A stretch of 64,000 nt of DNA from Wolbachia pipientis (lineage in GTDB: Bacteria > Pseudomonadota > Alphaproteobacteria > Rickettsiales > Anaplasmataceae). Of this stretch, positions 46,889-55,971 are shown one piece after another; the stretch's first letter is position 1, and each line of letters starts with the position of its first letter. Under the pieces are notes generated by a model. That model searched no databases, was not told the origin of the DNA, and was given only the letters and a program-made list of their open reading frames with translations. The stretch covers positions 1,302,001 through 1,366,000 of the forward strand of contig CP095495.1 in NCBI GenBank assembly GCA_023052945.1. Reading direction: 5' to 3'. A program made the translations under genes and the position numbers.

Positions 46889-49180
46889 TAGTATATGTAA
46901 TCTACCGTATCAAACATAACATCTCTTGATTTTTCTCTTATCCTTTTTATTACTTCATCTGCAAGGCTACGGACATCTTGGTTAGGTTCTGCTTTTATGC
47001 TTATATTAAATGTGAAAGTTTGATTGAAAATTTTTTGTTCACACTTTTCACAGTCTTTTAAAACTTTCTCTAAGTCATCTGCTACAGAACTTTTTTCCTC
47101 AACAACGCTACCAATTTTAGTATTTCCAATAATACTCTTTCCGCTTTCAGAAATTTCCTTATTACTTAATAAAGGGTTTTCGTTACTCAAAACATTACTT
47201 TCAGCAACTACCTTGCCAATTTTTGTTTCTAATGGTGTTTCAAATGCTTTTAGCGGACTATCATTAAACAATTTTCCTATACCAATCCAATTGAAAAATT
47301 CTCCTATAGGTTTTACAATTGATTTCCAGATGCTAGAAAAAAGTCCTTTACCTTTTGCCAATTAGCGATTACAAGCGCTGCACCAACTGATAGTCCAGCA
47401 ACAACAGCTCCTATAGGATTAGTTAGCGTTAAAGCCTTCAGTCCCATAATTACTGCTGGAATTACCCGTGCTGATAATGAAGTTAATACTGGCAAAAGTG
47501 TTCCATGCAAAATAGCCTTAAAAGTTAGTATTCCACCTCCAACTAATGCAAATGCATAACCAAAACCTACTACTGCAATCTTACCAATAATAAGAGCTGA
47601 AATTATACTCATTATTCCTGTAGTGATAACTGGAAACTTTTCTGCAAACCGAGCTATGGGGTTAGTTATCTCTCTTAAAAGACTACTTATCCACTTTAAA
47701 GGAGGTAGCATTACTGAGCCCAGGTTCATTCCTACTTCTGCTATCGCATTTCTCAGTAGTCGTAAATTATTTGCTGTAGTTGCTGCACGATTGTTAAACT
47801 CTTCTTGCATAGACTGTTTAAATTCTTCCTCATCAGCTAAATTATTTATGGCATCTTTATAATTCTTTAAGCTTCCAACTAGTAATGCAATATCATCTTG
47901 ATACTCTTGACCAAACAGATCAAGAAGGATTTGCGAACGTTCCTGTTTATCTACCTTCTCCAGAGTTTCAAAAAAATAAAGTAGTGTGTCTTGGCCATTT
48001 TCGCTAATCCTTTGTGTCATCTCTTCTGCAGTTATTCCCATGTCTTCCAATGCTGCTTTGAACTCTTTGCTCTGTCCCTCTGCGGTTTGAAGTTTGCTAA
48101 GTAGAGCATTTATTGCAGTAGCAGCTTTTGCTGGTTGCTTACCTAAACTAATAAAGGCATTTACTAAACTACTTGTTTCCTTAATATCAAGACCAAACTG
48201 TTTTGCACTACCACCCACTATAGCAAGTGCTTTAACCATATCTCCTGCTTTAGCAGCACTATTATCTGAAAGGTGATTTATAATATTACCTACCCTTTCC
48301 ATGCCTGCTACTTCAATTCCATAAACATTGGCAAGCTTAGCTATAGAATCACCTGCTTCTTCTGCAGACATATCGAATGCTGTAGACATTTTAGCTACTG
48401 TTTCTGTGAATGAAAGCAGTTTCTCTTTTTTAATACCAAGTTGGCCACCACTTGCAGCAATTTGAGCTAACTCAGCAGCCGATAGTGGTATCGTACGGGA
48501 TAATTCCTTTAATTTCTGGCCAAATTCTGCGGCTCCTTGGTTATGGGCTGCATCATCCTTAGCAAATCTCACTACTTTTTTAACATCAGCCATGGCAGAT
48601 TCAAAGTCAATCGCAACTTTAATTGGAGCTGCAAGTGAAAGCCCTAGCCCTATAGTCTCCATTACTTGTGATTTATAATGTGCTTTTCTTGCTAAAGCAT
48701 TTTGCTGTTTTTGTATTACAGATCCTAGTTTACTGTATTTCCCTTTTAGTGCTTCAATAGATGAACCAAGTTTAGTTTGATCTCTCACTAAGGATTTAAT
48801 ATCCTTTCCACTTTTCCTTACTTCTTCATTTAATATGTGAAGTGCATCTCTCTTTTTGATATAAGCCTCTTTTGCCTTTGATGCCAATGCTTTCAATTTT
48901 TCAAATTCATTTTTCAATGCTTTGCTTGGTTCTTTTTTTCCTTCTTCTCTTTAGCAATTGCTGTAGCTGATTCTTTTGCTTTCTTCTCTGCTTCCTTCCA
49001 ATTCTTCATGGCTTCAAGGGCATCATGATTTAATTGCTTAAATTTGGAAACTGATTTCATTGACGAATCAAGCTGCCTTATACTATCACCCAGCTTAGAA
49101 AGCTTAGCTGTACTACCTATCATTGCGCTATTAAAGCTACCATCTAATGCAGCACCTATCTTTATTGAAAGCATTGACAT
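46888..49180 (-). pseudogene. Tail tape measure protein T, in three frames
   Basis: The tape measure sets tail length. The parts are 49180-48914 (88 aa, SIKIGAALDGSFNSAMIGST), 48917-47313 (534 aa, with a TP901-like core, membrane segments near its C-terminus) and 47361-46888 (157 aa, SIWKSIVKPIGEFFNW). The first junction is A-AAA-AAG (48938-48932) in the zero frame, where a -1 slip leads exactly into the second part. The second junction is a run of six T near 47336, where one more T (or a -1 slip) would join the frames. Joined length is about 760 codons. Confidence 0.85.
48932..48938 (-). other. A-AAA-AAG heptamer in tape measure gene
   Basis: On the minus strand the zero-frame codons are GAA AAA AAG. 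This is the classical -1 slippery heptamer, also known from dnaX. A -1 slip gives GAA AAA AAA GAA CCA and continues in the 534-codon frame. No stimulatory hairpin was established, and a lost A is an equally simple explanation. Confidence 0.5.
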
Positions 49181-49319
49181 TTGTTTGTTACTCCTTTACT
49201 TACTTCTAACCATTTTAGAAATTCTTTTATACCCATATTAATAATCTGCTCAATTCCACTTCCTGTTATTGAACTAAGCTTTAAAACATTGAATCTTAAG
49301 TCCTCTGTTCTAAAGGCGA
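49162..49319 (-). CDS. Tail protein E' extension made by -1 frameshift
   Basis: After a -1 slip at 49326-49320, translation leaves gene E and continues for about 52 codons to the stop at 49164-49162. The extension includes FNVLKLSSITGSGIEQIINM and KEFLKWLEVS, the arrangement of P2 gpE+E'. It overlaps the start of gene T by 19 bp. In P2 the E+E' fusion is a tail-assembly chaperone. Confidence 0.75.
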
Positions 49320-49550
49320 CAAAAAATCTTTGAGTACCTTTTGTATTTTTACATAATCTTTGATAAGTAATTTCTCTATTTCCTCCCTTGGCATAGATGT
49401 CAGGTTAGCAGCTAAAGCTACTTCTTTTCTCGCTTCACCTTCTACACATTCAATAGCCAGCAGGTCTCCCACTGTAGGCTCACGCATAGGTAATTCTGAA
49501 ACAGAAATACCATCTACTGTTATTGGATTATCAAGTTTTACTGTTGTCAT
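49296..49550 (-). CDS. Phage tail protein E (assembly chaperone)
   Basis: The 84-residue protein has the gpE pattern: VKLDNPITVDGISVSELPMR, then PTVGDLLAIE near residue 25 and a final DFLSPLEQRT. It lies between relE and the tape measure gene, its standard place in P2-like tails. Its 3' end carries the slippery heptamer for E+E'. Confidence 0.85.
   Translation of the reverse strand: MTTVKLDNPITVDGISVSELPMREPTVGDLLAIECVEGEARKEVALAANLTSMPREEIEKLLIKDYVKIQKVLKDFLSPLEQRT
49320..49326 (-). other. P2-type slippery heptamer T-TTT-TTG
   Basis: On the minus strand the zero-frame codons are GAT TTT TTG. P2 uses the same T-TTT-TTG heptamer for its E+E' -1 frameshift. Here the -1 frame stays open for 52 more codons into a recognisable E' domain, which strongly supports function. 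Confidence 0.8.
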
Positions 49551-49639
49551 GTTTCCCCCTAAAAGTTAATTAAATAAAAGTCTGTATCGGCTTTTACATA
49601 ACTAATTTTTTTATTATGATTATGGTGCTATAAATAGGA

Positions 49640-49904
49640 TTAGCTTTGATAAGAATCTTTTCTGTGTTCTATGGAGGTAATAACTACTGTATGTTCTGGT
49701 ACATCTATGTAATAAAGTATACCTTACGCGTAGACTACGTTGCCCACTTAAGTTGTGCTTTAATGGCTTGCCAAGTCCAATTGGATCTACTGTTAAACGC
49801 TCGAGTATCGCCTTTTTGACCATTGACTTCACTTTGACTGGAAGTGCTGGAATGTCTCTTTCTATGACAGATTCTGAATATTCTATATTATACCCAGAAG
49901 GCAT
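49640..49904 (-). pseudogene. relE: RelE/ParE-type toxin, frameshifted C-terminus
   Basis: From ATG 49904 (MPSGYNIEYSESV) the frame reads a RelE-type toxin through LERLTVDPIGLGKPLKHNL and SLRV. It then runs into a nonsense tail ending at 49620. The normal C-terminus (LYYIDVPEHTVVITSIEHRK) is present in another frame and ends at 49640. Net loss of about 8 bases near 49725 removes the GDY-R segment. RelE cleaves mRNA on the ribosome; catalytic residues in the C-terminus are out of frame, so it is probably inactive. The start overlaps relB by 17 bp. Confidence 0.8.
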
Positions 49905-50088
49905 CTTGATGTTTAACCCTCTTTTCTTTGTAGCGTTCGTCAGCAATCTTAGATAATTCCATATCTTCAATTTCTTCTTCCATTAACTCAGCTAATAGTT
50001 TTAAAACGGACTTGTTTTGAGATTGAGCTACACTAGTGAGTAAACTAGTCAACTGATCTTCAGAATTTACATGAGCTTTAGAATCCAT
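49888..50088 (-). CDS. relB: RelB-type antitoxin
   Basis: The protein is about 66 residues from ATG 50088 (MDSKAHVNS); an in-frame ATG at 50097 is the alternative. The C-terminal toxin-binding helix is IEDMELSKIADERYKEK. It overlaps relE, the normal layout of a toxin-antitoxin pair. The pair sits inside the tail operon between FII and E. Confidence 0.8.
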   Translation of the reverse strand: MDSKAHVNSEDQLTSLLTSVAQSQNKSVLKLLAELMEEEIEDMELSKIADERYKEKRVKHQDAFWV

Positions 50089-50149
50089 AGCAGCCATATA
50101 CCTACAACTTATTACATTCTAACATTTTTATGTAACTTTGTCAACTACA

Positions 50150-50656
50150 TCAAATACCTAAAATCGTTTGTAACAAAGCCATCTGATCAACACCATTAAT
50201 CTTGCGAATCATATTTTCAGCATCGATTTCGATAAGTTCTCTAGCACCGATAGTAAGTTTATAATAATGCGCAGCTACGGTACACTTCAGCGTTGCTTTC
50301 TCAGCAGGTTTCCAGCTACCAAAATCAAATTCTCTGAATATGCCCCTAAGGTTGATAATTACTCCTTCGATATCATTGCTTCCACTGCCTTGTAATCCGC
50401 CCCTGAGCGTCAAAGATACCGAATTTCCATCTATTAAACCAAACAGCCTAAATAGCTCTGAATCATATTCGGCAAAAGTAAAATCAGCTTCAAGCTTTTC
50501 CATCCCCATATCAATATTTATTGGAATATCCATACCACCAGCTCTGTATTCCTCTGTTTTTATGGTAAGTTTTGGCAAGGTTACTTCATCTATTTTTCCT
50601 GCGTAACCTCTACCGTCTACAAATACATTGAAATTCTTTAAGATTTTTGGCAGCAT
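50150..50656 (-). CDS. Major tail tube protein FII
   Basis: The 168-residue protein has the P2 FII pattern: VFVDGRGYAGKIDEVTLPKL near residue 11, YRAGGMDIPINIDMGMEKLE near 37 and a late LRGIFREFDFGSWKP. It builds the tube inside the contractile sheath. It follows the sheath gene by 41 bp. Confidence 0.92.
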   Translation of the reverse strand: MLPKILKNFNVFVDGRGYAGKIDEVTLPKLTIKTEEYRAGGMDIPINIDMGMEKLEADFTFAEYDSELFRLFGLIDGNSVSLTLRGGLQGSGSNDIEGVIINLRGIFREFDFGSWKPAEKATLKCTVAAHYYKLTIGARELIEIDAENMIRKINGVDQMALLQTILGI

Positions 50657-50697
50657 TTTTCTCCTCGTTTATCTGTTGAATTTTGTTTAGAAGCCTT

Positions 50698-51879
50698 TTA
50701 AAGTATTTGGTTGTTCACTAAGTGAGATCTGAAAGTAATCTGTTCTGCTGGATATGGTGGTGTAAACTCAAAGTCAAAATACACTTTGCCGTTTGCAATA
50801 TTTGCCGGTGTATTGAGTTCTGGAGTTGCATAACATTTTCCACTGATAATCGCTCCTTGTGCTTTTAAACTTGCTAGGTAGGAATTAACACTCTCTATCA
50901 CTTCATCTATATAAGTTTTGGTGATATTTCGATCAACTGCCCATAGATGAGCCCGAAGTAGACTATCATTGATTAGATCTGCAGTACGCCTAACAGGCAG
51001 AAAAGCCCACCTTTCATCGTTTGAACATGTTCTATTTCCCCAGAGTCTGTAGCCATTTTGATGAATGATTGTCGTGACTTCATTCTCATTTAAGTAATTT
51101 GCTCTACAACTTGTATCACCGAGCGTAAAATCAATAGCTCTACTTGTCCCAACAATACCGTTTATCTCTTTATTTGAGGGCGAATGCCAAAATCCTTGTT
51201 CGCTATCTACTTTGGCTATTAAACCAGCTACAAATGGGCTAGACGGCAAAGTTTCTTCTTTCCCTTCAGTAAATACCTTTACCCATGGATCAACGACGTA
51301 AACTCTGCTACTGCCTACACTTTTTCTCCACTTTATTGCTTCTTCATCATTGGTATTTGGCCCATCTGCTACTATTATGCTTCTCAGCTTTTCTGCTATA
51401 GGAATTAAAGCGCTAACCACTGGATTCACAGACCCTTCGGGCAATTGATGAGTAAATTGAGGGGCAATTAGTATTCTTGGCGCAACATGTACTATGCTTT
51501 CACTGCTTAAGAACGCTTGAATTCCCTGATATTCCCCAGTTTCTTCGTTAACTCCACCAATTATATTTTGAATAGTTTCACTTTCTTTAAGCTTTGGATC
51601 GCTGTTTTCACTTTCTTCAACTCGAATAACTACTACTGTTGCACCAACCTGGGAAAATATTCCATTTACTGCAGAAGGCAAAGTTCCTCTTTTCCCAAGC
51701 TTTGCTGCTTCTTTTAAACTCCCTGCTATTAATACTGGACTACTCAGTGGAAATTTTTGCCCGTCAGCATCAGGTGCAGTACCAATTACTCCTATCACTG
51801 ATGATTTAGCTGTGCGTACCGTCCTTGCTCCTGAGGTAACCTCGATAACATTTACTCCATGTAGAAACTGTTCTGTCAT
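50698..51879 (-). CDS. Major tail sheath protein FI
   Basis: The 393-residue protein matches P2 FI: FLHGVNVIEVTSGARTVRTA start, the HSPSNKEINGIVGTSRAIDF segment near residue 245, and the YRLWGNRTCSNDERWAFLPV segment near 287. It forms the contractile sheath. It starts the conserved FI-FII-E-T-U-X-D order. Confidence 0.95.
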   Translation of the reverse strand: MTEQFLHGVNVIEVTSGARTVRTAKSSVIGVIGTAPDADGQKFPLSSPVLIAGSLKEAAKLGKRGTLPSAVNGIFSQVGATVVVIRVEESENSDPKLKESETIQNIIGGVNEETGEYQGIQAFLSSESIVHVAPRILIAPQFTHQLPEGSVNPVVSALIPIAEKLRSIIVADGPNTNDEEAIKWRKSVGSSRVYVVDPWVKVFTEGKEETLPSSPFVAGLIAKVDSEQGFWHSPSNKEINGIVGTSRAIDFTLGDTSCRANYLNENEVTTIIHQNGYRLWGNRTCSNDERWAFLPVRRTADLINDSLLRAHLWAVDRNITKTYIDEVIESVNSYLASLKAQGAIISGKCYATPELNTPANIANGKVYFDFEFTPPYPAEQITFRSHLVNNQIL

Positions 51880-51892
51880 TTCTTTTTGCCCC

Positions 51893-52447
51893 TTATTTAG
51901 CTCTCTTGCATTTTTTGTTATCTAGCAAAGTTTGCAGCTCTTCTTTACTTTTAGCTTCACCGATTTCCCTTTCAGCTATATCCACCAATTCTTCGCATTT
52001 GATTATTGCTTTTACTGCTTTTTTGGCTTTTTCCTCGATTATCTTTGCCATTTCAATAACCGTAATATCACGGACTTTTGCTAATGGCTCTATAATTTCT
52101 GCATCTTTTTCATCTATCGATTCTGGTGCTGCTAAAATGCTTTCTGCGGCTTTTGCTTGTATTTCGTACGACTTAGACTTCTGATGAGAATATCCTGCGT
52201 ATTCGTGAGTATAGTTATCATAATAAGCACGAAGACTAGAAAATGCAGAAAGTTTCGCAGTTTCCAGTAATTCCAGCTCAATATCTTCTTGACTCCTTTC
52301 AACAATTTTCCCTCCTTCTGTTAAACAATAACTCTTTTGCCATTCAAAATCTTCTGGCGCTTCATACCAGTTTTTACCTTTTGGCTTGCTTTCAAGTGTT
52401 GTTGTTTCTACTTGTTTATCATTCTCAAATCTAATGTAGATAGACAT
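51893..52447 (-). CDS. Tail fiber assembly-like hypothetical protein
   Basis: The 184-residue protein starts MSIYIRFENDKQVETTTLES and has a long charged helical second half (IEEKAKKAVKAIIKCEELVD). Position between tail fiber and sheath genes suggests a tail-fiber assembly or accessory role; sequence alone does not prove it. Confidence 0.5.
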   Translation of the reverse strand: MSIYIRFENDKQVETTTLESKPKGKNWYEAPEDFEWQKSYCLTEGGKIVERSQEDIELELLETAKLSAFSSLRAYYDNYTHEYAGYSHQKSKSYEIQAKAAESILAAPESIDEKDAEIIEPLAKVRDITVIEMAKIIEEKAKKAVKAIIKCEELVDIAEREIGEAKSKEELQTLLDNKKCKRAK

Positions 52448-52453
52448 TGTTTG

Positions 52454-53971
52454 TTACCTCCAGAGCTCATACGTGTTAGATAATCCTGGACATTGCCAAG
52501 CTTTTAGCGTTCTCTCTACATCGATTTCAAGCCCTGCAGTTAAAAAGTTGTTACGTATGTTATAAATTCCCCACTGGATAAACTGACCATAGATATATAC
52601 GTCACCTGAAAGCATACCTTCACTAACTTTTCCTCTGCTATCTAGATAAGATGATGTATACAGTAACACTGCAACTGTTTTTCCTGCTGGAATTTCTACA
52701 TTCCCTGATGCAGCAAATCCTCTACTCGAACTCGTGTATTGGTAAACATTTTTCCATGTTATTTTTGAAATCCTCGATTTATTGGTATTATCAGGGGTTC
52801 CCACAAATGCTCCTGCTCCTTCGTATCCTGAACTCCAATAAGATGTACCAACAAAGTTTAATGTTCTTGTTATATCACTACTTGTGGTGTTTTTTACAAA
52901 CATCACTCCAAGTGCAGCATACGGGTAGTAATATATCTGATCACGACTCACGGAATCACTGCTTGTATATGACTCTCCGTAAATAAATGTTCCTTTATTT
53001 CCCTCTATAAAACTCAGTTGTCTTGCCCGATAAAAACTAACGTAATCTGTATCGTATGTATGGCTACCTGCTAGTAGTTGCAACATACAGTCGGTTTTTG
53101 TTATATCGCTACTCCACTTTCCAAGCTCTGTCATAAAAGTTCCGTGGCCAAGGTAATTATTTTTTCTACTTAGTACTCCAAACAAGAAAGGTAATGACCC
53201 TGGTTCAACCATATTCCTCTTTTTCACTTCTTTCATAATTGATGAACTGCTAGGCACATCATTGATGGAGTTAAATTTGGTTGTCAGTGTTCTTAGCTGA
53301 TTTTCCCTAATTTTTATCTCGTTTGTAAGGGATGCTTTTAATTGCTCATCTCGAGTTTCTATTTCTCCTATAATTGATGAACCAGGTGGTACATTATTAA
53401 TAGCACGAAAATCTTCTACTAAACCTTTAAGACCATCTTTATGACTGTTGCTAATACTGTTTATTGCCGCAATATTGGCATCCTTTCTCGTGTCAAGTAG
53501 TGATATATGTGAATCTGATGACGCTTTTAAAGTATCCAAGGTATTAGTTTTTAGCGTATTGATCTCATTTACAGACTCTGTCTTTGCTGCAGTTATCGCC
53601 GATATTGAATCTTCCTTATTGCTGTTTATCTCATTCAAGTGTTTTTTTGCACTATCAAGAAGTTCTTTTAGCTTACCATCTGTCATCTGTACAATATCAG
53701 ACACTGCACTTTTGTCAACTATTGATTCCAATGCTTTAGCAAGATATGCTAGTTGATCTGGTGTACTATTTGCTGCTAAATCCTTAAGTCTCTTTTGTAT
53801 TGCATCAATTATTTCTTTTACTTTAGTCATTTGCACAACGTTGGAAATAACTTTTTTATCTATTATTAATTCCAGCGATTTCGCAAGATACGCCAGTTGA
53901 TCAGGTGTGCTACTTGCTGCTAAATCCTTTATCCTTTGGTGTAATGCTTCTATTGCTTCTTTCATTCCCAA
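52454..53971 (-). CDS. Tail fiber protein
   Basis: The 505-residue protein begins with two tandem repeats of about 45 residues, each with STPDQLAYLAK(S/A)LE (near 18 and 64). A coiled coil with Asn/Thr/Ser-rich heptads follows (near 105-250), then a Gly/Tyr/Ser-rich C-terminal globular region. This is the build of a trimeric phage fiber. The C-terminal part probably contacts the host surface; the receptor is unknown. Confidence 0.7.
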   Translation of the reverse strand: MGMKEAIEALHQRIKDLAASSTPDQLAYLAKSLELIIDKKVISNVVQMTKVKEIIDAIQKRLKDLAANSTPDQLAYLAKALESIVDKSAVSDIVQMTDGKLKELLDSAKKHLNEINSNKEDSISAITAAKTESVNEINTLKTNTLDTLKASSDSHISLLDTRKDANIAAINSISNSHKDGLKGLVEDFRAINNVPPGSSIIGEIETRDEQLKASLTNEIKIRENQLRTLTTKFNSINDVPSSSSIMKEVKKRNMVEPGSLPFLFGVLSRKNNYLGHGTFMTELGKWSSDITKTDCMLQLLAGSHTYDTDYVSFYRARQLSFIEGNKGTFIYGESYTSSDSVSRDQIYYYPYAALGVMFVKNTTSSDITRTLNFVGTSYWSSGYEGAGAFVGTPDNTNKSRISKITWKNVYQYTSSSRGFAASGNVEIPAGKTVAVLLYTSSYLDSRGKVSEGMLSGDVYIYGQFIQWGIYNIRNNFLTAGLEIDVERTLKAWQCPGLSNTYELWR

Positions 53972-54147
53972 AAATTCAAAAAAGTTTCAAATCTAAATCG
54001 TTCAAAATTATTTTTAAGTTCATCTTCTCTTTCACTCATATCTTCATCTATTTTTTCTATGCTTGTGCGGATACGTACTACATCTTGTGCAGCGATGTTC
54101 TCTGGATGTGGCAAAGGATATCCTCTTTTGGTTTGGTCATCTGGCAT
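53962..54147 (-). CDS. Small conserved tail-region protein (61 aa)
   Basis: The short hydrophilic protein starts MPDDQTKRGYPLPHPENIAA and continues as an acidic helix (SIEKIDEDMSEREDELKNN). It overlaps the fiber gene by 10 bp and begins 3 bp after the previous gene, consistent with the operon. Function unknown. Confidence 0.55.
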   Translation of the reverse strand: MPDDQTKRGYPLPHPENIAAQDVVRIRTSIEKIDEDMSEREDELKNNFERFRFETFLNFWE

Positions 54148-54149
54148 TT

Positions 54150-55941
54150 CTACGTTACAATAACTCGTAGATTTTTGACTTTTGGCCGATAGACAACCGT
54201 TCCGCTTAAAACCAATTTTATCCTTGTCTCATTACCATTAAAATTTGATAGCACGTGAGTTCCCTCTACCCAATTGTCTCCGATTGGTTTTCCTGATGTT
54301 AAATTAACTAACTGCCATTCTTCCACGCTTTTTTGCACATACGCTTTAACATCTGCAGTGCCGGGTATCAGCGCATCATATGTTATGGTAATTTTAGTGT
54401 TAGCCCCTGCGGTAATGCTTCTAGTTACATAATCTCCGGACTCTGAAAGATTACCCATAACTAGCTGTAACCCAGGATATAGCACTGGACTTTTTTCCCC
54501 CGATCCTTTGAGCGCTACTTTTACCGTTAATTCCCCACTTATTCTTGCGCGCAAAGCTAATGGCAAATTATCAGACAGAAAATTTTCTTTTCCCTCTTTA
54601 TCTGTTAAGATAAATTCTACATTGGTATCAAATGCTACCTTTTCAACATTTGTCAAAACTATTAAATCTGATACGTTATTTGCAGTAACTTTACCAAGAT
54701 CAACAACGTGAGAATTTTCGCTAAATTTTGCAGCTAGTAGTCGAAACGTTAAATCTAAATTTTGATGTGGAGTCCACGTACTTGCATTGCTCGATGAGAG
54801 TAATACTCCTACTTGATAAGGCTGACTGGTTACCCAACGGCTATTTACTGCATCATATTTGCCAAGTTCTGCTACTTTGACCGCATTTTCCCCGTCATCG
54901 GTAAGTAATACTATTGCATATTCCTGCCCTGCATGGCAAAATACTGGCGACCAAATTATACGTGTTGCTGTGCTATCAGTATTGATCTTAGCTGGCTCGA
55001 TGGAATTTTCAGCAATGACAATCTGAGAAGGCACTCCAACTGTTGTTTCCCTAATCTGCACAACAACACGTTTTTTGCCTTTATTTACAAACCATAGCTC
55101 TACACCTCCTATGTGCCTACTCTCATTTAAAGTAAATGTTTGCGCTAAAGGATCAACACGTTTGCTGGAAAAAACTCTTCTTCGCTCTTCTATGGTAATA
55201 GTTTTTTTACCAGTATATGTTGCTTCTCCGTAGCTTCCTTTATCCCCGTAAAACTGTACTAATTTAGTACCTGCTGGAATATTTGCTGGGATTTTTATTT
55301 TTCCACTTATTCGTCCTTGATTTTCCACTTTTTTTTCTCTATGCCATAGGTGTAATAGAAATGCCATCAAATTTTACTTCCTTAAGCCTTTCACCCGGCT
55401 CAAAACCTTCGATCTCAAAATCTTGTACTGCTTCTCTCATAAATTCAGCTTCATATGAATTACTTGACAGTAGCTCTGTTGTTTCTCTAGTATTAAATTG
55501 TCCTGTCACTGGACTTTTCCAAATCGTGGTAACCTCGGGCCAGTGATCGATGTTTTTGTTCATGGTAACTTTTGCAGGTATCGGATCAAATGCTTGATAA
55601 GGATTAATTTTTTCACTTTTAGTCTGTAAAAGCTGCTCCAATACCGGCTCAAGTTCATACGGCAATAAATAAGGTCCTTTGCCTCTTTCAACATCAATAA
55701 TTTCCACGTCTATTGGTAAAATTAGTTCCTTATTTACTATTGCTGCAGTTTGGGAAACACCCTGATCACGCATATCATCATCAAAGAATGGATCAACAAA
55801 TACTCCTTTTTTCGTGGTTGGCTCTCTTGAATTTGCATCATTGCGTAGACGCTCCTCTGCAACTAGCGCATAAAGATCTCTTATTCCACTCTTCATTGCT
55901 TCGAGTTCATTCATCGGTACTACATGGATAGCATTATTCAT
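54150..55941 (-). pseudogene. Large WO tail-region protein, split by frameshift
   Basis: The 5' part (55941-55339, ATG after GGTGAAAG) and the 3' part (about 55355-54150) join at ACACCTATGGCATAGAG. Adding back two bases (TA in GCATATAGAG) would give continuous sequence ITPMAYREKKVENQ. The joined protein is about 600 residues, beta-rich, with VFVDPFFDDDMRDQG near residue 50 and RVDPLAQTFTL near 250. It is found with the DUF4815-type gene, so a baseplate or fiber-network role is likely. The exact family was not recognised. Confidence 0.65.
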
Positions 55942-55971
55942 TACTTTCACCTTTTCCCCGTTTTTCCACGT

